Below are positions 27,415 to 37,333 of a DNA stretch of 64,000 bases, one piece after another. The notes under the pieces were generated by a model. The model was not told where the DNA came from. It did no database searches and was given only the letters and a program-made list of their open reading frames with translations. The stretch lies in NCBI RefSeq assembly GCF_001661965.1, contig NZ_LYWZ01000022.1, positions 1 to 64,000 on the forward strand. Reading direction: 5' to 3'. A program made the position numbers and the translations under genes. Every line of letters starts with the position of its first letter. Position 1 is the stretch's first letter. The DNA is from Croceicoccus mobilis (GTDB lineage Bacteria; Pseudomonadota; Alphaproteobacteria; Sphingomonadales; Sphingomonadaceae).

Positions 27415-27471
27415 TTGGCGACGGATCTGATTGCCGACTGATCTGATTGGCGACGGATCTGATCGACCACT
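27408..27471. repeat. 16-bp tandem repeat, four copies, over the rppH stop
   Basis: Unit GATCTGATTGGCGACG at 27408-27423 and 27440-27455 (identical), GATCTGATTGCCGACT at 27424-27439 and a diverged GATCTGATCGACCACT at 27456-27471. Copy 1 contains the rppH stop TGA (27412-27414). It fills the convergent gap to the TPR gene. Confidence 0.92.
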
Positions 27472-27478
27472 GGCGCGA

Positions 27479-27997
27479 TCAGTTCTGTTCGGTGGCTGGC
27501 TTGCCCATCTGGTCGTGATTGCCGGCATCGGCCGATTTCACCTGCGGCAACGGACCGCGTGCGATCACGGCGGCCAGCTCGCCCGCTTCGGCGCAATTCG
27601 AACCGCACAGGCTTTGCAGGCGGGCAAGGTTCTGCTTGGCCTTGGCCGTCGCGCCCTTTTCGGCCATCGCAGCGCCTTCGCCAGAAATCGCGACCAGATT
27701 GCCGGGATCACGCTTCTGCGCTTCGCGATAATAATGGATCGCCTTGCCCTGCATGCCGCGGGCCCGCGCCGCGTCGGCCAGTTCGAGATAGCTGCCGGCA
27801 TAGCCGGGATCGAGCGCCAGCGCGGCTTCGAACCTGTCGGTCGCGCCTTCGACATCGCCTGCCGCCAGAGCGGCGCGTCCCGTGGCAAGAAGCTCGGTCA
27901 CGCGCGCATCGTCGGTCTGCGGAGCCTGCCCATAGCTGGTGCTGGCGGTAACCGCGACAGCAAGCGAAAGGGCAAGGGCAAGCGGCGAATAGCGCAT
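27479..27997 (-). CDS. Secreted TPR-repeat protein
   Basis: 172 residues. Signal peptide MRYSPLALALSLAVAVTASTSYG, then TPR helices (ATDRFEAALALDPGYAGSYLE, GKAIHYYREAQKRDPGNLV, AKAKQNLARLQSLCGSNC). Probably a periplasmic scaffold; partner unknown. The second ATG of ATGTTGATG is chosen because GGAG lies six bases before it. Two cysteines near residue 140 could form a disulfide. Convergent with rppH across the tandem repeat. Confidence 0.82.
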   Translation of the reverse strand: MRYSPLALALSLAVAVTASTSYGQAPQTDDARVTELLATGRAALAAGDVEGATDRFEAALALDPGYAGSYLELADAARARGMQGKAIHYYREAQKRDPGNLVAISGEGAAMAEKGATAKAKQNLARLQSLCGSNCAEAGELAAVIARGPLPQVKSADAGNHDQMGKPATEQN

Positions 27998-28117
27998 CAA
28001 CATCTCCGTCGGCGAAGGTCCGGCACCGCCCGCATGACGACGAGCGGGGCCTTCGCGGTTGTTCAGGCCATCAAACAGGCTGGATCGTGCAGGTGCGTCA
28101 GCCATGATGGACCAAGG

Positions 28118-29299
28118 CTACCAGACCTTCACCGCGCGTGCGAAGAAAAATCCGTCCGTTTCATCATGGAACGGCGTAAGCCGGGTCCCGGTTCCCCTTG
28201 ACCGGCCAGCGGGCGCGGTAAACGGGCTGGCAACCATATCGGGCGTTTCCCCAAGGAATTGGCCGAAATTCGCCGCCCCTTCCTCGTCGAGCAGAGAGCA
28301 TACGACATAGATCAACCGCCCGCCGGGCCGCAGCAGGCCCGCGCCCAGAAACGCGAGACGGCGCTGCAATTCGGCCAATCGGGCGATTTCTTGCGGCGTG
28401 ATTCGCCAGCGCGACTCGGGATTGCGGCGCCATGTGCCGGTGCCGCTGCACGGCGCGTCGATCAGAACCGCGTCCGCCTTTCCTTTCCAGGGCGCAAATG
28501 CAGCATCTTCCTCCCCCGGGTTGAGCAGGAGCTGGGTCACATTGGTCACCCCTGCCCGCTCGGCCCGGGGGGCAAGGTTCGACAGGCGCTGGCGGTTGGT
28601 GTCCGACGCGATCAGCGTGCCGGCGTTCTCCATCGCGGCGGCCAGCGACAGCGTCTTGCCCCCCGCGCCCGCGCACAGGTCGACCACCAGCTCACCGGGC
28701 CGCGCCTCGGTCGCCATGCAGGCGATCTGGCTGCCCGCGTCCTGCACCTCGATCAGCCCTTCGCGAAAGGCATTCCAGCTTTCGACCGGGGTCCCGGCAG
28801 GCAAGCGCAGGCCGTGGGGCGTTTGCAAAGGCACGCCGGCTTCGGGCAGGTCGATGGTGTCGCGCGATGCTTTCAGCGTGTTGACGCGTATGTCGAGCGG
28901 GGCGCGGCCGAGCAGCGCCTCGGCCTCTTCCCCGGCGATATCCGATTCCGCCAGTTTCGCCGCCAGCCATTCGGGCGCGATGCCGCCCTCGGCCACCGGC
29001 TCTCCCGCCGTGATGGCAGCGGGACCATAGCCAGAACCATCGAACAAGGGCGCGATTTCGGGATCGCCCTCGGCCAGCCGCAACATTGCGGCACGCCCGG
29101 TTTCGGGCACCGGCCCGCAGGCGCGGATTGCGCCATAGACCAGTTCGCGAATGGCGCGGCGGTCCTTCGATCCGGCATAGCGGCGCGCGCGCAGCCCATC
29201 GGCGACGATGCGATCGGCGGGGGCCCCGCCCTTTTTCGCCGCCTCGATCACGCCGTCCAGCAATTCGATCGCGGCCTGAATGCGGGCTGCGGGGGTCAC
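28118..29299 (-). CDS. rsmB: RsmB/NOP-family RNA (cytosine-5) methyltransferase
   Basis: 393 residues. N-terminal NusB-like RNA-binding domain (ARIQAAIELLDGVIEA, DRRAIRELVYGAIRACG), then a SAM-dependent methyltransferase: VVDLCAGAGGKTLSLA (motif I), DAPCSGTGTWRRNPE (Pro-Cys motif IV) and VVCSLLDEEG (catalytic Cys motif VI). Likely methylates 16S rRNA. The start is GTG 29299, directly after the stop of the upstream small gene; an earlier in-frame ATG (29371) would overlap that gene by 68 bases. Confidence 0.88.
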   Translation of the reverse strand: MTPAARIQAAIELLDGVIEAAKKGGAPADRIVADGLRARRYAGSKDRRAIRELVYGAIRACGPVPETGRAAMLRLAEGDPEIAPLFDGSGYGPAAITAGEPVAEGGIAPEWLAAKLAESDIAGEEAEALLGRAPLDIRVNTLKASRDTIDLPEAGVPLQTPHGLRLPAGTPVESWNAFREGLIEVQDAGSQIACMATEARPGELVVDLCAGAGGKTLSLAAAMENAGTLIASDTNRQRLSNLAPRAERAGVTNVTQLLLNPGEEDAAFAPWKGKADAVLIDAPCSGTGTWRRNPESRWRITPQEIARLAELQRRLAFLGAGLLRPGGRLIYVVCSLLDEEGAANFGQFLGETPDMVASPFTAPAGRSRGTGTRLTPFHDETDGFFFARAVKVW

Positions 29300-29303
29300 T
29301 GTA

Positions 29304-29600
29304 TCACTTGCTCTTGTTCTGGCCCGACAGGCGGCGGCGATTGGCCGAAACCTTGCGGCCGTAATGGACAAGGCTGTTCTTCACCGCCTTGTCGCCATAG
29401 CCCAGCTGGCCGGTCATCAGCTTCATGCCCAGCTCGGCATTGGCCTCCAGCTTTTCCATGACCATGCGGCTCGCCTCGCGCTGGCCATTCGCATCGCCGG
29501 TGGCGATGAGCATGGTGCGCGACCAGATAACGAACCAGCTTTCGGCCCAAAGCCACCATGCGCTGCTCGCCAGCGCGAACGGATCGGACCCTTTTGGCAT
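29304..29600 (-). CDS. Small phasin-like protein of unknown function between guaB and rsmB
   Basis: 98 residues, alpha-helical. SSAWWLWAESWFVIWSRTMLI is followed by ASRMVMEKLEANAELGMKLM and a very basic tail (NRRRLSGQNKSK). Helix pattern and size recall phasin-like proteins but I do not recognise the family. The start ATG abuts the guaB stop (TAGATG) and the stop lies 4 bases before the rsmB start, so the three are tightly coupled. Confidence 0.75.
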   Translation of the reverse strand: MPKGSDPFALASSAWWLWAESWFVIWSRTMLIATGDANGQREASRMVMEKLEANAELGMKLMTGQLGYGDKAVKNSLVHYGRKVSANRRRLSGQNKSK

Positions 29601-31154
<1,554 letters not shown>

Positions 31155-31187
31155 CTAGAGGGGTTTCCGCCGATTTTTTGCCTTTTT

Positions 31188-31206
31188 GCGCCGGTTTGTC
31201 CGGCGC
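31188..31206. other. Stem-loop after the bdhA stop
   Basis: GCGCCGG-TTTGT-CCGGCGC, a perfect 7-bp stem six bases past the bdhA stop. On the bdhA strand it is followed by A-rich rather than T-rich sequence, so it is not a standard intrinsic terminator but may protect or pause the transcript. Confidence 0.5.
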
Positions 31207-31211
31207 AGCGC

Positions 31212-31997
31212 CTATTGGGCGGTCCAACCGCCGTCGGCGCTGATGTTGGAGCCGGTGATGTTCTGGGCGACATCGCGGCACAGGAACAGGGCCAGTGCGC
31301 CAAGATCTTCGGGCTGGGTGAACTTCTTGGTCGGCTCGCGCTCCAGCATGACCTCGTTGATCACGTCCTCGCGGCTCATGTTCCGGGCCTTCATCGTGTC
31401 GGGGATCTGGTTTTCGACCATCGGGGTCCAGACATAGCCGGGGCTGATGCAATTGCAGGTGATGTTGTCGGTCGCGGTTTCCAGCGCGATCGTCTTGGCA
31501 AGGCCGGCAAGCCCGTGCTTGGCCGAGACATAGGCCGACTTGAACGGCGAAGCGGTCAGCGAATGCGCGCTCGCCGTAAAAATGATGCGGCCCCAGCCCG
31601 CTTCCTTCATCTTCGGAATGGCAAGGCGCGAACAGTGGAAAGCGCTCGACAGGTTCAGGGCGATGATCTTGTCCCATTTCTCGACCGGGAATTCGCCGAC
31701 GGGAGCGACATATTGCATGCCCGCATTGGCGATGAGGATATCGACCGTGCCGAACTTGTCGAAAGCGGCCTCCATCGTCTTTTCGCAGCCCTCGGTCGTC
31801 GAAAGGTCCTCACCGACATAGATCGCCTCGGCCCCGCTCGTCTTTTCGAGCTCCTTGCGTTCCTTCTCGATCTCGTCCGCGTCACCGAAACCGGTGATGA
31901 CGATATTCGCACCCTCTTCCGCCAGCGCCTTGGCATAGGCGAGGCCGATGCCCGAGGTGGACCCGGTGATGAGTGCGGTCTTGCCGGTCAGGAACAT
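31212..31997 (-). CDS. bdhA: 3-hydroxybutyrate dehydrogenase
   Basis: 261 residues. Interconverts 3-hydroxybutyrate and acetoacetate with NAD, linking polyhydroxybutyrate or ketone-body use to central metabolism. SDR motifs TGSTSGIG, NAGMQYVAPV, catalytic S in TASAHSL and YVSAKHGLAG; ISPGYVWTPMVENQIPD is characteristic of bacterial BdhA. Upstream sequence holds two inverted repeats that look like operators. A compact stem-loop follows the stop. Confidence 0.92.
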   Translation of the reverse strand: MFLTGKTALITGSTSGIGLAYAKALAEEGANIVITGFGDADEIEKERKELEKTSGAEAIYVGEDLSTTEGCEKTMEAAFDKFGTVDILIANAGMQYVAPVGEFPVEKWDKIIALNLSSAFHCSRLAIPKMKEAGWGRIIFTASAHSLTASPFKSAYVSAKHGLAGLAKTIALETATDNITCNCISPGYVWTPMVENQIPDTMKARNMSREDVINEVMLEREPTKKFTQPEDLGALALFLCRDVAQNITGSNISADGGWTAQ

Positions 31998-32004
31998 TTA
32001 TGTC

Positions 32005-32041
32005 TCCAATTAGGTTGGATCTGTGCCAAGTCGAATCTTGG
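32005..32041. promoter_or_regulatory. Two inverted repeats upstream of bdhA
   Basis: TCCAA-TTAGG-TTGGA (32005-32019) and CCAAG-TCGAAT-CTTGG (32026-32041), both perfect 5-bp dyads, in the 69-base gap between bdhA and the metallopeptidase gene. A TATAAT on the bdhA strand (32052-32047) lies just upstream, so a regulator here would sit downstream of that -10. Confidence 0.45.
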
Positions 32042-32066
32042 CTCATATTATATGTAGGGGACAACG

Positions 32067-32924
32067 ATGCGGCTCAACGATATTTCCCGCAACATCCGTG
32101 TGCGTGATCAGCGTGGATCGGGCGGCGGCGGCGGAATGCCGGGCGGAAAGCTGGGTTGCGGCGGCATCGTGGTGGTGCTGATCGGCGTCCTCGTTTTCGG
32201 CATCGATCCGGGCACCATGCTGGGCACGGTGGGCGGTATGTCGGGCGGCACGACAAGCGCGCCGCAATCGGGCGGCACCACGGTGGAGGAAAGCTGCTCG
32301 GTCAACGAATATAGCCAGGAAAGCTGCGCGGCGCTGTCTTCGCTGGATGCGACATGGCAGCCGCTGTTCCAGGAAGCCAATATCCCCTTCCAGCAGCCGA
32401 CGCTCAACTTTTACGACCGTACGGGCCGTTCGGGCTGCGGCACGGCGCAAAGCGCGATGGGCCCGTTCTACTGCCCGGCCGATCAAGGCATCTATATCGA
32501 CACCAGCTTTTACGACCAGCTTTCGCGCCAATTGGGCGCAGGCGGCGATTTCGCGCGCTATTACGTGATGGCCCATGAATACGGGCACCACATCCAGAAG
32601 CTGACGGGCACCAACGACATGGTCCGGCAGGCGCAGCAGCGTAATCCCGGCGCAGCCAATCGCATACAGGTTGCCATGGAGCTTCAGGCCGACTGCTATG
32701 CCGGCGTATGGGCAAGCAAGAACAAAAGCGCGATGGAGCCGGGAGACTTCGAGGAAGGCATGCAGGCGGCAAGCTCCATCGGCGACGATGCGCTGACGCA
32801 GGGCCGGGTTTCGGAAGACAATTTCACCCACGGCACCAGCGCCCAGCGCATGGAATGGCTCAGGAAGGGCCTGACCACCGGCGACGAAGACCAGTGCAAC
32901 ACCTTCGAGACGCTGCTGGGATGA
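32067..32924 (+). CDS. YpfJ-family neutral zinc metallopeptidase
   Basis: 285 residues. A Gly-rich cytosolic N-terminus (RGSGGGGGMPGGKLG) leads to one membrane helix (about residues 32-47), then an extracytoplasmic zincin domain with HEYGHH (170-175), ELQADCYAGVWA supplying the third ligand, and paired cysteines (C77/C87, C124/C136). Begins MRLNDISRNIRVRDQRG as family members do. Substrate unknown. Its stop overlaps the next start by ATGA. Confidence 0.9.
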   Translation: MRLNDISRNIRVRDQRGSGGGGGMPGGKLGCGGIVVVLIGVLVFGIDPGTMLGTVGGMSGGTTSAPQSGGTTVEESCSVNEYSQESCAALSSLDATWQPLFQEANIPFQQPTLNFYDRTGRSGCGTAQSAMGPFYCPADQGIYIDTSFYDQLSRQLGAGGDFARYYVMAHEYGHHIQKLTGTNDMVRQAQQRNPGAANRIQVAMELQADCYAGVWASKNKSAMEPGDFEEGMQAASSIGDDALTQGRVSEDNFTHGTSAQRMEWLRKGLTTGDEDQCNTFETLLG

Positions 32925-33592
32925 CGCTGCGCCACACCTTGGGCGCAGTCGCTTTGGCGGCGTTCGCCCTTGCGGCACCAGCCCATGCGCAGGAGGTCGA
33001 CGGCAATGTCAGGGCAGAGGATATTCCCCTGCAGCCGCTGCGCGATCTCAACATCGATCAAAAGGATATTCCGCCGCTGCTGGTCGATATCGCGAACCAT
33101 CCCTATTCTTCGGGCGGGCTTGTCACCTGCGGCGACATCGAACAGGCCATCGCCGATATCGACGCGCTGGTCGGCCCGGATGTCGATACGCTCAATGAAA
33201 GCACCGACCTGCAAAAGGGCGCGAATTCGGTGGGGCGAATCGCCGGGAATTTCGTCGGCGGGCTGATCCCCTTTCGCGGCATCGTGCGCGAAATTTCAGG
33301 TGCCAATGCACACCGGCGAGAGCTTCGCGCCATGGTTGCAGCGGCGCTGATACGGCGTGGTTTCCTGAAAGGTCTCGGCCTGCAGCGCGAATGCCCATGG
33401 CCCGCCCGTCCAGCCGAAGTGATGATCGATTTCGACGACGAAGACGCGGCAAGAGCCGCCCCGCCCCCGGAGAAAACCGCGGGGACGGAAGTCGAAGCCC
33501 CCGCCCCCGATCCTGTGCCAGCTCCAGCTTCGGCCCCGCCTCCGGAAGAAAAGCGTTTCGTATCGCAGCCTGTGGTGCAGGGAGAGGACTAA
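32921..33592 (+). CDS. Secreted hypothetical protein coupled to the metallopeptidase
   Basis: 223 residues. Signal peptide MTLRHTLGAVALAAFALAAPAHA. The middle region has YSSGGLVTCGDIEQAIADIDAL and NSVGRIAGNFVGGLIPFRGIVREISGA, with two cysteines (TCGD and QRECPW) that could pair. The C-terminal 55 residues are Pro/Ala/Glu-rich and disordered. I do not recognise a domain. The ATGA overlap with the metallopeptidase gene implies co-translation and possibly a shared envelope role. Confidence 0.8.
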   Translation: MTLRHTLGAVALAAFALAAPAHAQEVDGNVRAEDIPLQPLRDLNIDQKDIPPLLVDIANHPYSSGGLVTCGDIEQAIADIDALVGPDVDTLNESTDLQKGANSVGRIAGNFVGGLIPFRGIVREISGANAHRRELRAMVAAALIRRGFLKGLGLQRECPWPARPAEVMIDFDDEDAARAAPPPEKTAGTEVEAPAPDPVPAPASAPPPEEKRFVSQPVVQGED

Positions 33593-33612
33593 GGCCCCCT
33601 CCCTGCCCTCGG

Positions 33613-35007
33613 TCAGTCAATCACCGGACGGCCCATCGCCGACCAGTCGACCTTGCGCGTGCCATACATCACGCCCGCCAGCGCCGCGAAGAGCAGCAGC
33701 GAGCCGATGATCAGCGACCATGCCTCTAGGCTGAGCAGGACGTAGAGCGCGGCATAGAGCGCAGCCAGCAGCGCGCCGACGATGCGCGCCCGCTTCCAGC
33801 TTCGCAGCACCGCCGCGCCATAGGCGGTGATCAGCCCCACGATCGCCGCGCTGGCGACGAGATAGGCGATGGCAAAGCCCGTCACTTCCGAAAAGGCGAG
33901 CAGCAGCACGAAGAACAGCACCAGACCCGCGCCGGTCAGCAGATATTCGGCCGCCGCAACCGGCACGCCCGCCACGATGTCGAACATCAGGAATGTAAGG
34001 AAGGTGAAACCGATGATGAGGAAGCCATATTTCACCGAACGATCGATGCGCGAATACAGGTCTACCGGTTCGATCAGCCCGATGCTCGCCGCCATGGCCT
34101 GCGATCCGTCGGGGCTGGAGGCAATGCCATATTCCCGCGTGCCATCGATATTGGGCGGCGACAGGTCCTCATGGCTTGCCAGCGACTGGCCAAGCGCGAG
34201 ATCCGGAATGGCGTAGCTGGCGCTGAAGCCATCGTCGGAAATTGCGGGGTCGCCGGGCAGGAAGCTTCCCGAAAAGCTGGGGTGCGGCCAGGGCGAGGTG
34301 ACCGACCATTCGGTATTGCCGCCGCGCGGGACAAGGCTCAGCGTTTCGCTGCCGCGCAGTTCATAGCCCCAGGCGACATCCAGCATGCCGGTGCCGTCCC
34401 ATTCGGGAAAGCCGTGGAAGCCCGCACCACGGGTCGCTTCCGGCCCGCCTCCGGGCATGGTGGCCAGCGGCTGGCCGCCCACGGTGACATTGCCCCCGCT
34501 TTGCAGCCCGCGCGGATCGGAAACGCCAAAGCGCAATTCCATCCGGTCAAGCTTAAGGTCATCGGGCGCGATCCCGATACGGGCGAGATTGTCGGGCATG
34601 GCGAAACGGGCCGATCCCTTGATCGTCGCATCATACAGGACCGAGGCATAGATCGACTTCGTCTTCACTTCGGGGTCGATGGTGGAGGTGACCTTCTGGT
34701 CCACGGGCGAGACGAAGAACTGGCGCGTCACCCGGTCGGTGCGCGTGACCTGCTTGCCGTTCTCGGTCGTGGTGGTGGTGACGTCCTGCTCATAAGGGAC
34801 GACCAGCACCGGGCCGGTCACCAATTGCGGCCCGCCCCAGCCGCGCGTGATCGTGGCGCGCGCGGTTTGCGACTGGTCCTGCCGGTCCCAGACAAGGCCA
34901 TAGACCATGAGCAAAGGCACGACGAGCGAGCCTGCGACAAGCAATACGAAGAGCAATTTCATGCCCGGCGAACGCGCCGGGCGGTGTGGTAGTTCGGAAT
35001 CGGACAC
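33613..35007 (-). CDS. creD: Cell envelope integrity protein CreD
   Basis: 464 residues. One N-terminal helix (MKLLFVLLVAGSLVVPLLMVYGL), a periplasmic domain of about 290 residues (GPVLVVPYEQ, GVSDPRGLQSGG, GSETLSLVPRGGNTEW), then five or six C-terminal helices beginning YGFLIIGFTFLTFLMFDIV; this is the CreD layout. CreD is induced by the CreBC or Blr systems and by beta-lactams in several gamma-proteobacteria. Here it sits 72 bases downstream of a BlaI/M56 pair on the same strand rather than next to creBC. Confidence 0.93.
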   Translation of the reverse strand: MSDSELPHRPARSPGMKLLFVLLVAGSLVVPLLMVYGLVWDRQDQSQTARATITRGWGGPQLVTGPVLVVPYEQDVTTTTTENGKQVTRTDRVTRQFFVSPVDQKVTSTIDPEVKTKSIYASVLYDATIKGSARFAMPDNLARIGIAPDDLKLDRMELRFGVSDPRGLQSGGNVTVGGQPLATMPGGGPEATRGAGFHGFPEWDGTGMLDVAWGYELRGSETLSLVPRGGNTEWSVTSPWPHPSFSGSFLPGDPAISDDGFSASYAIPDLALGQSLASHEDLSPPNIDGTREYGIASSPDGSQAMAASIGLIEPVDLYSRIDRSVKYGFLIIGFTFLTFLMFDIVAGVPVAAAEYLLTGAGLVLFFVLLLAFSEVTGFAIAYLVASAAIVGLITAYGAAVLRSWKRARIVGALLAALYAALYVLLSLEAWSLIIGSLLLFAALAGVMYGTRKVDWSAMGRPVID

Positions 35008-35079
35008 GGTTCATCTCCCCTGATGGAGCGACGAACCGTGCTATTTTGGCGATGAATTGAATGTGAACTGTGGTCGCGC

Positions 35080-36756
35080 TCAATTGGGCTCGGCCATCTC
35101 GGCTTTCAGCTCGGCGATTTCGCTGTCCAGTTCCGCCAACACTTCGGCACGCTCTTCGGCTGAAAGCGATGTGCTGGTCGCGAGCGAGGCGCGGGCCGCC
35201 ATGATGCCCTTGATCGCGGCCTTCATCGCGTCGCGGTGGATCGCGCCCTCATCGACGATGTTCTCGCTTACCAGTTCGCGATTACCGTCGATGGTCTTGA
35301 ACACGCGGATCGTGCGGACCTTGCCATCGGCGGAGATCTTTTCCTCGACCTCGGGCGCATTGGCCGCGACGCGCATCGTTTGAGCATGGGCATAGGCGTG
35401 GACCTTGGCGGCTTCGGCACCCGCCTTGGCGGCCTCGACCCCGGCGCGGGTCGCCTCGGCAGTGGCGCGCTCGATCTCGGCCTCGAAACGCATGCGCTCG
35501 GCCTCGGTCATCTCGCCCTTGTGGATGACGCGCACCTCCTTGCGGATCTTGCCATCTTCGCTGCCGCCATCCTCTTCGCTGATCCAGACGAAATGCTTGC
35601 CGTCGGCAACTTCCGGAGCCTCCGGTGCGGCAGGTGCCTCGGGCGGAAGCGGGGCTTCGGGCGCAGCCGGGGCGGCGGGTGCGGAAGGCGGGACGGGAAC
35701 GCTGCTGACGGTGCTCTGCTCGGCCTCGGCATAGGAGACCGATGCGGTCAGCGGGATCGCGACCAGCGCGGCGGCGGAAACGAGGCCAATGCCTAGACGA
35801 CGGCGCAGGCGGCTGGGGGACATGGCAAGACTCCTGAGACGGTGAACAATGGCCTTTTCACCCAGGCGCGGCGCGATTTCGCGGAAACCGGCCATGGGTG
35901 CGGCAATGGCAAGGGGTGACGAAAGGGCGGGCGACTGGCTCTTGGCTTTCGCCGCAGCGGCGATGACCTGACCATAGCGGGCGCGGGCCTGCACATCGCG
36001 GCCGCCATCGGCATGGGTATCGATAACGCGCGCATCGCAGGCCGCTTCCTGATCGCGGCGCATGGCGCGCCATCCGGCCCAGGCCAGCGGATTGAACCAG
36101 TGCAGCGCAATCAGCGGCTGCGCTGCGATATTGGCAAGGAGATCGTAGCCCCGGTGATGCGCAATTTCATGCGCGATGGCCAGATCGCGACCTTCGCGGT
36201 CAGCATTGGCCATGTATCCGATCGGCATGGCGATGACCTTGTCCAGCACGCCGAAGGCTACGGGCGCCTCGACAGCGGCGGTCTCGACCATGCGGATATC
36301 TTCGAACTGCCCCACCCGGCGCGCGCCGACCAGCAACATGCGGCGCATCGCGTGATAGGACCGCCAGCGCCAGACAAGGAAGGCGATGGCAACGCCGAGC
36401 CAGATGGCGATGAGGCCGGATGTCAGGATTTCGGGCGCGATCAAGGCGGGCGCAGGATCGCCCATGGCAGCAGGGACAGCGACCGGAGCCACGGTATCGA
36501 CCGGCAGCGCCGTGGCGACCGGTTCGGCAGATGCGGCTGCCCGCGCCATGCCCGGATCGATATAGGGCCCGATCCACGCGGGCAGCACCAGCGGCGGCAT
36601 CATCAGCCGGGCCAATGGCAGCAGCCACAGCGCATAGGCGGCGCGCGGGCCGAAGAAACGGGCGACAGGCCGCCGCAGCAGCAGGGCGGCGGCGATCAGC
36701 AAGCTGGTGCCGATCATCGTATCCATCGCGAAGTCGAGCAAGGCAGTCCCCGTCAT
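35080..36756 (-). CDS. M56-family (BlaR1-type) membrane peptidase
   Basis: 558 residues. N-terminal helices, then the cytosolic zinc protease site HEIAHH (196-201) with the third-ligand region RRDQEAACDARV (about 234-244). A further helix (GLVSAAALVAIPLTASV, 323-340) leads to an extracytoplasmic C-terminus. In true BlaR1 that part is a penicillin-binding sensor; here it is a Pro/Ala/Glu-rich linker and a long Ala/Glu helix (about 380-550) with no penicillin-binding motif. Expected to cleave or inactivate the BlaI-type repressor on signal. The start overlaps the repressor stop by ATGA. Confidence 0.88.
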   Translation of the reverse strand: MTGTALLDFAMDTMIGTSLLIAAALLLRRPVARFFGPRAAYALWLLPLARLMMPPLVLPAWIGPYIDPGMARAAASAEPVATALPVDTVAPVAVPAAMGDPAPALIAPEILTSGLIAIWLGVAIAFLVWRWRSYHAMRRMLLVGARRVGQFEDIRMVETAAVEAPVAFGVLDKVIAMPIGYMANADREGRDLAIAHEIAHHRGYDLLANIAAQPLIALHWFNPLAWAGWRAMRRDQEAACDARVIDTHADGGRDVQARARYGQVIAAAAKAKSQSPALSSPLAIAAPMAGFREIAPRLGEKAIVHRLRSLAMSPSRLRRRLGIGLVSAAALVAIPLTASVSYAEAEQSTVSSVPVPPSAPAAPAAPEAPLPPEAPAAPEAPEVADGKHFVWISEEDGGSEDGKIRKEVRVIHKGEMTEAERMRFEAEIERATAEATRAGVEAAKAGAEAAKVHAYAHAQTMRVAANAPEVEEKISADGKVRTIRVFKTIDGNRELVSENIVDEGAIHRDAMKAAIKGIMAARASLATSTSLSAEERAEVLAELDSEIAELKAEMAEPN

Positions 36757-37145
36757 TTGCGCAGCTCCTTCAAGAGTGTTTCGATCTCGCTGAGGTCGCT
36801 TTCGGTCAGCGCCTCGGCCTCGGCCAGATGGGCGAACAGGCTGGCGGCGCGGCCGCCGAACAGGCGGTCGACCAGCCGGCGCGATTCGTGGCCCAGAAAA
36901 TCCTCACGCGCGATCAGCGGCGAATAGAGAAAGCGGCGGCCGTCAGGCTGGGTGGCAATGGCGTTTTTCCCCACTAGCCGCGACAGCAGCGTCTTGACCG
37001 TGGCAAGGCTCCACCCCCTGCTCTCACCCACGCGCTGCGCCACGCTGGCGGCGGTAAGCGGCTCGCCTGCGTCCCACAGCGCTTCCAATACGGCCTGCTC
37101 GGCTTCGGAAATGCGTTCATTGGGATGGGCGGCGTTGTCTGTCAT
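36753..37145 (-). CDS. BlaI/MecI/CopY-family transcriptional repressor
   Basis: 130 residues. Winged helix typical of the family: ISEAEQAVLEALWDAGEPL, VAQRVGESRGWSLATVKTLLSRLVGK and GRRFLYSPLIAREDF, then a C-terminal dimerisation helix (DLSEIETLLKELRK). The start at 37145 has AAGGGAA upstream. Two operator-like repeats precede it, so it probably represses its own operon, with the downstream M56 peptidase as its antirepressor. Confidence 0.92.
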   Translation of the reverse strand: MTDNAAHPNERISEAEQAVLEALWDAGEPLTAASVAQRVGESRGWSLATVKTLLSRLVGKNAIATQPDGRRFLYSPLIAREDFLGHESRRLVDRLFGGRAASLFAHLAEAEALTESDLSEIETLLKELRK

Positions 37146-37182
37146 GGTGATTCCCTTGGCGGGGGCCTTGCCCCCTTCACTA

Positions 37183-37223
37183 CGATTACAGGTGTAAACG
37201 GATTCGATTACGCTTGTAAACGG
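37183..37223. promoter_or_regulatory. Tandem BlaI-type operators
   Basis: CGATTACAGGTGTAAACGG (37183-37201) and CGATTACGCTTGTAAACGG (37205-37223) match at 16 of 19 positions and are 22 bp apart, two helical turns. Copy 1 holds the exact TACA-N2-TGTA core of BlaI/MecI operators; copy 2 is TACG-N2-TGTA. They lie between the repressor gene and the divergent cyclophilin gene. Confidence 0.75.
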
Positions 37224-37333
37224 TGGAGGCCGGGCAACCATGTCGCCGGTCGAAAGGCATATGTCGTTCGTCGGCGGATGGACCTTGACCTGACCACTTG
37301 TGCTGGCCGGGCCTGCTGGCGATAAAGGCCGCC

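Noticed and set aside
31188-31206. Stem after bdhA as an intrinsic terminator
   Set aside because: Followed by A-rich sequence on the bdhA strand, so it lacks the required T-run; listed only as a stem-loop.
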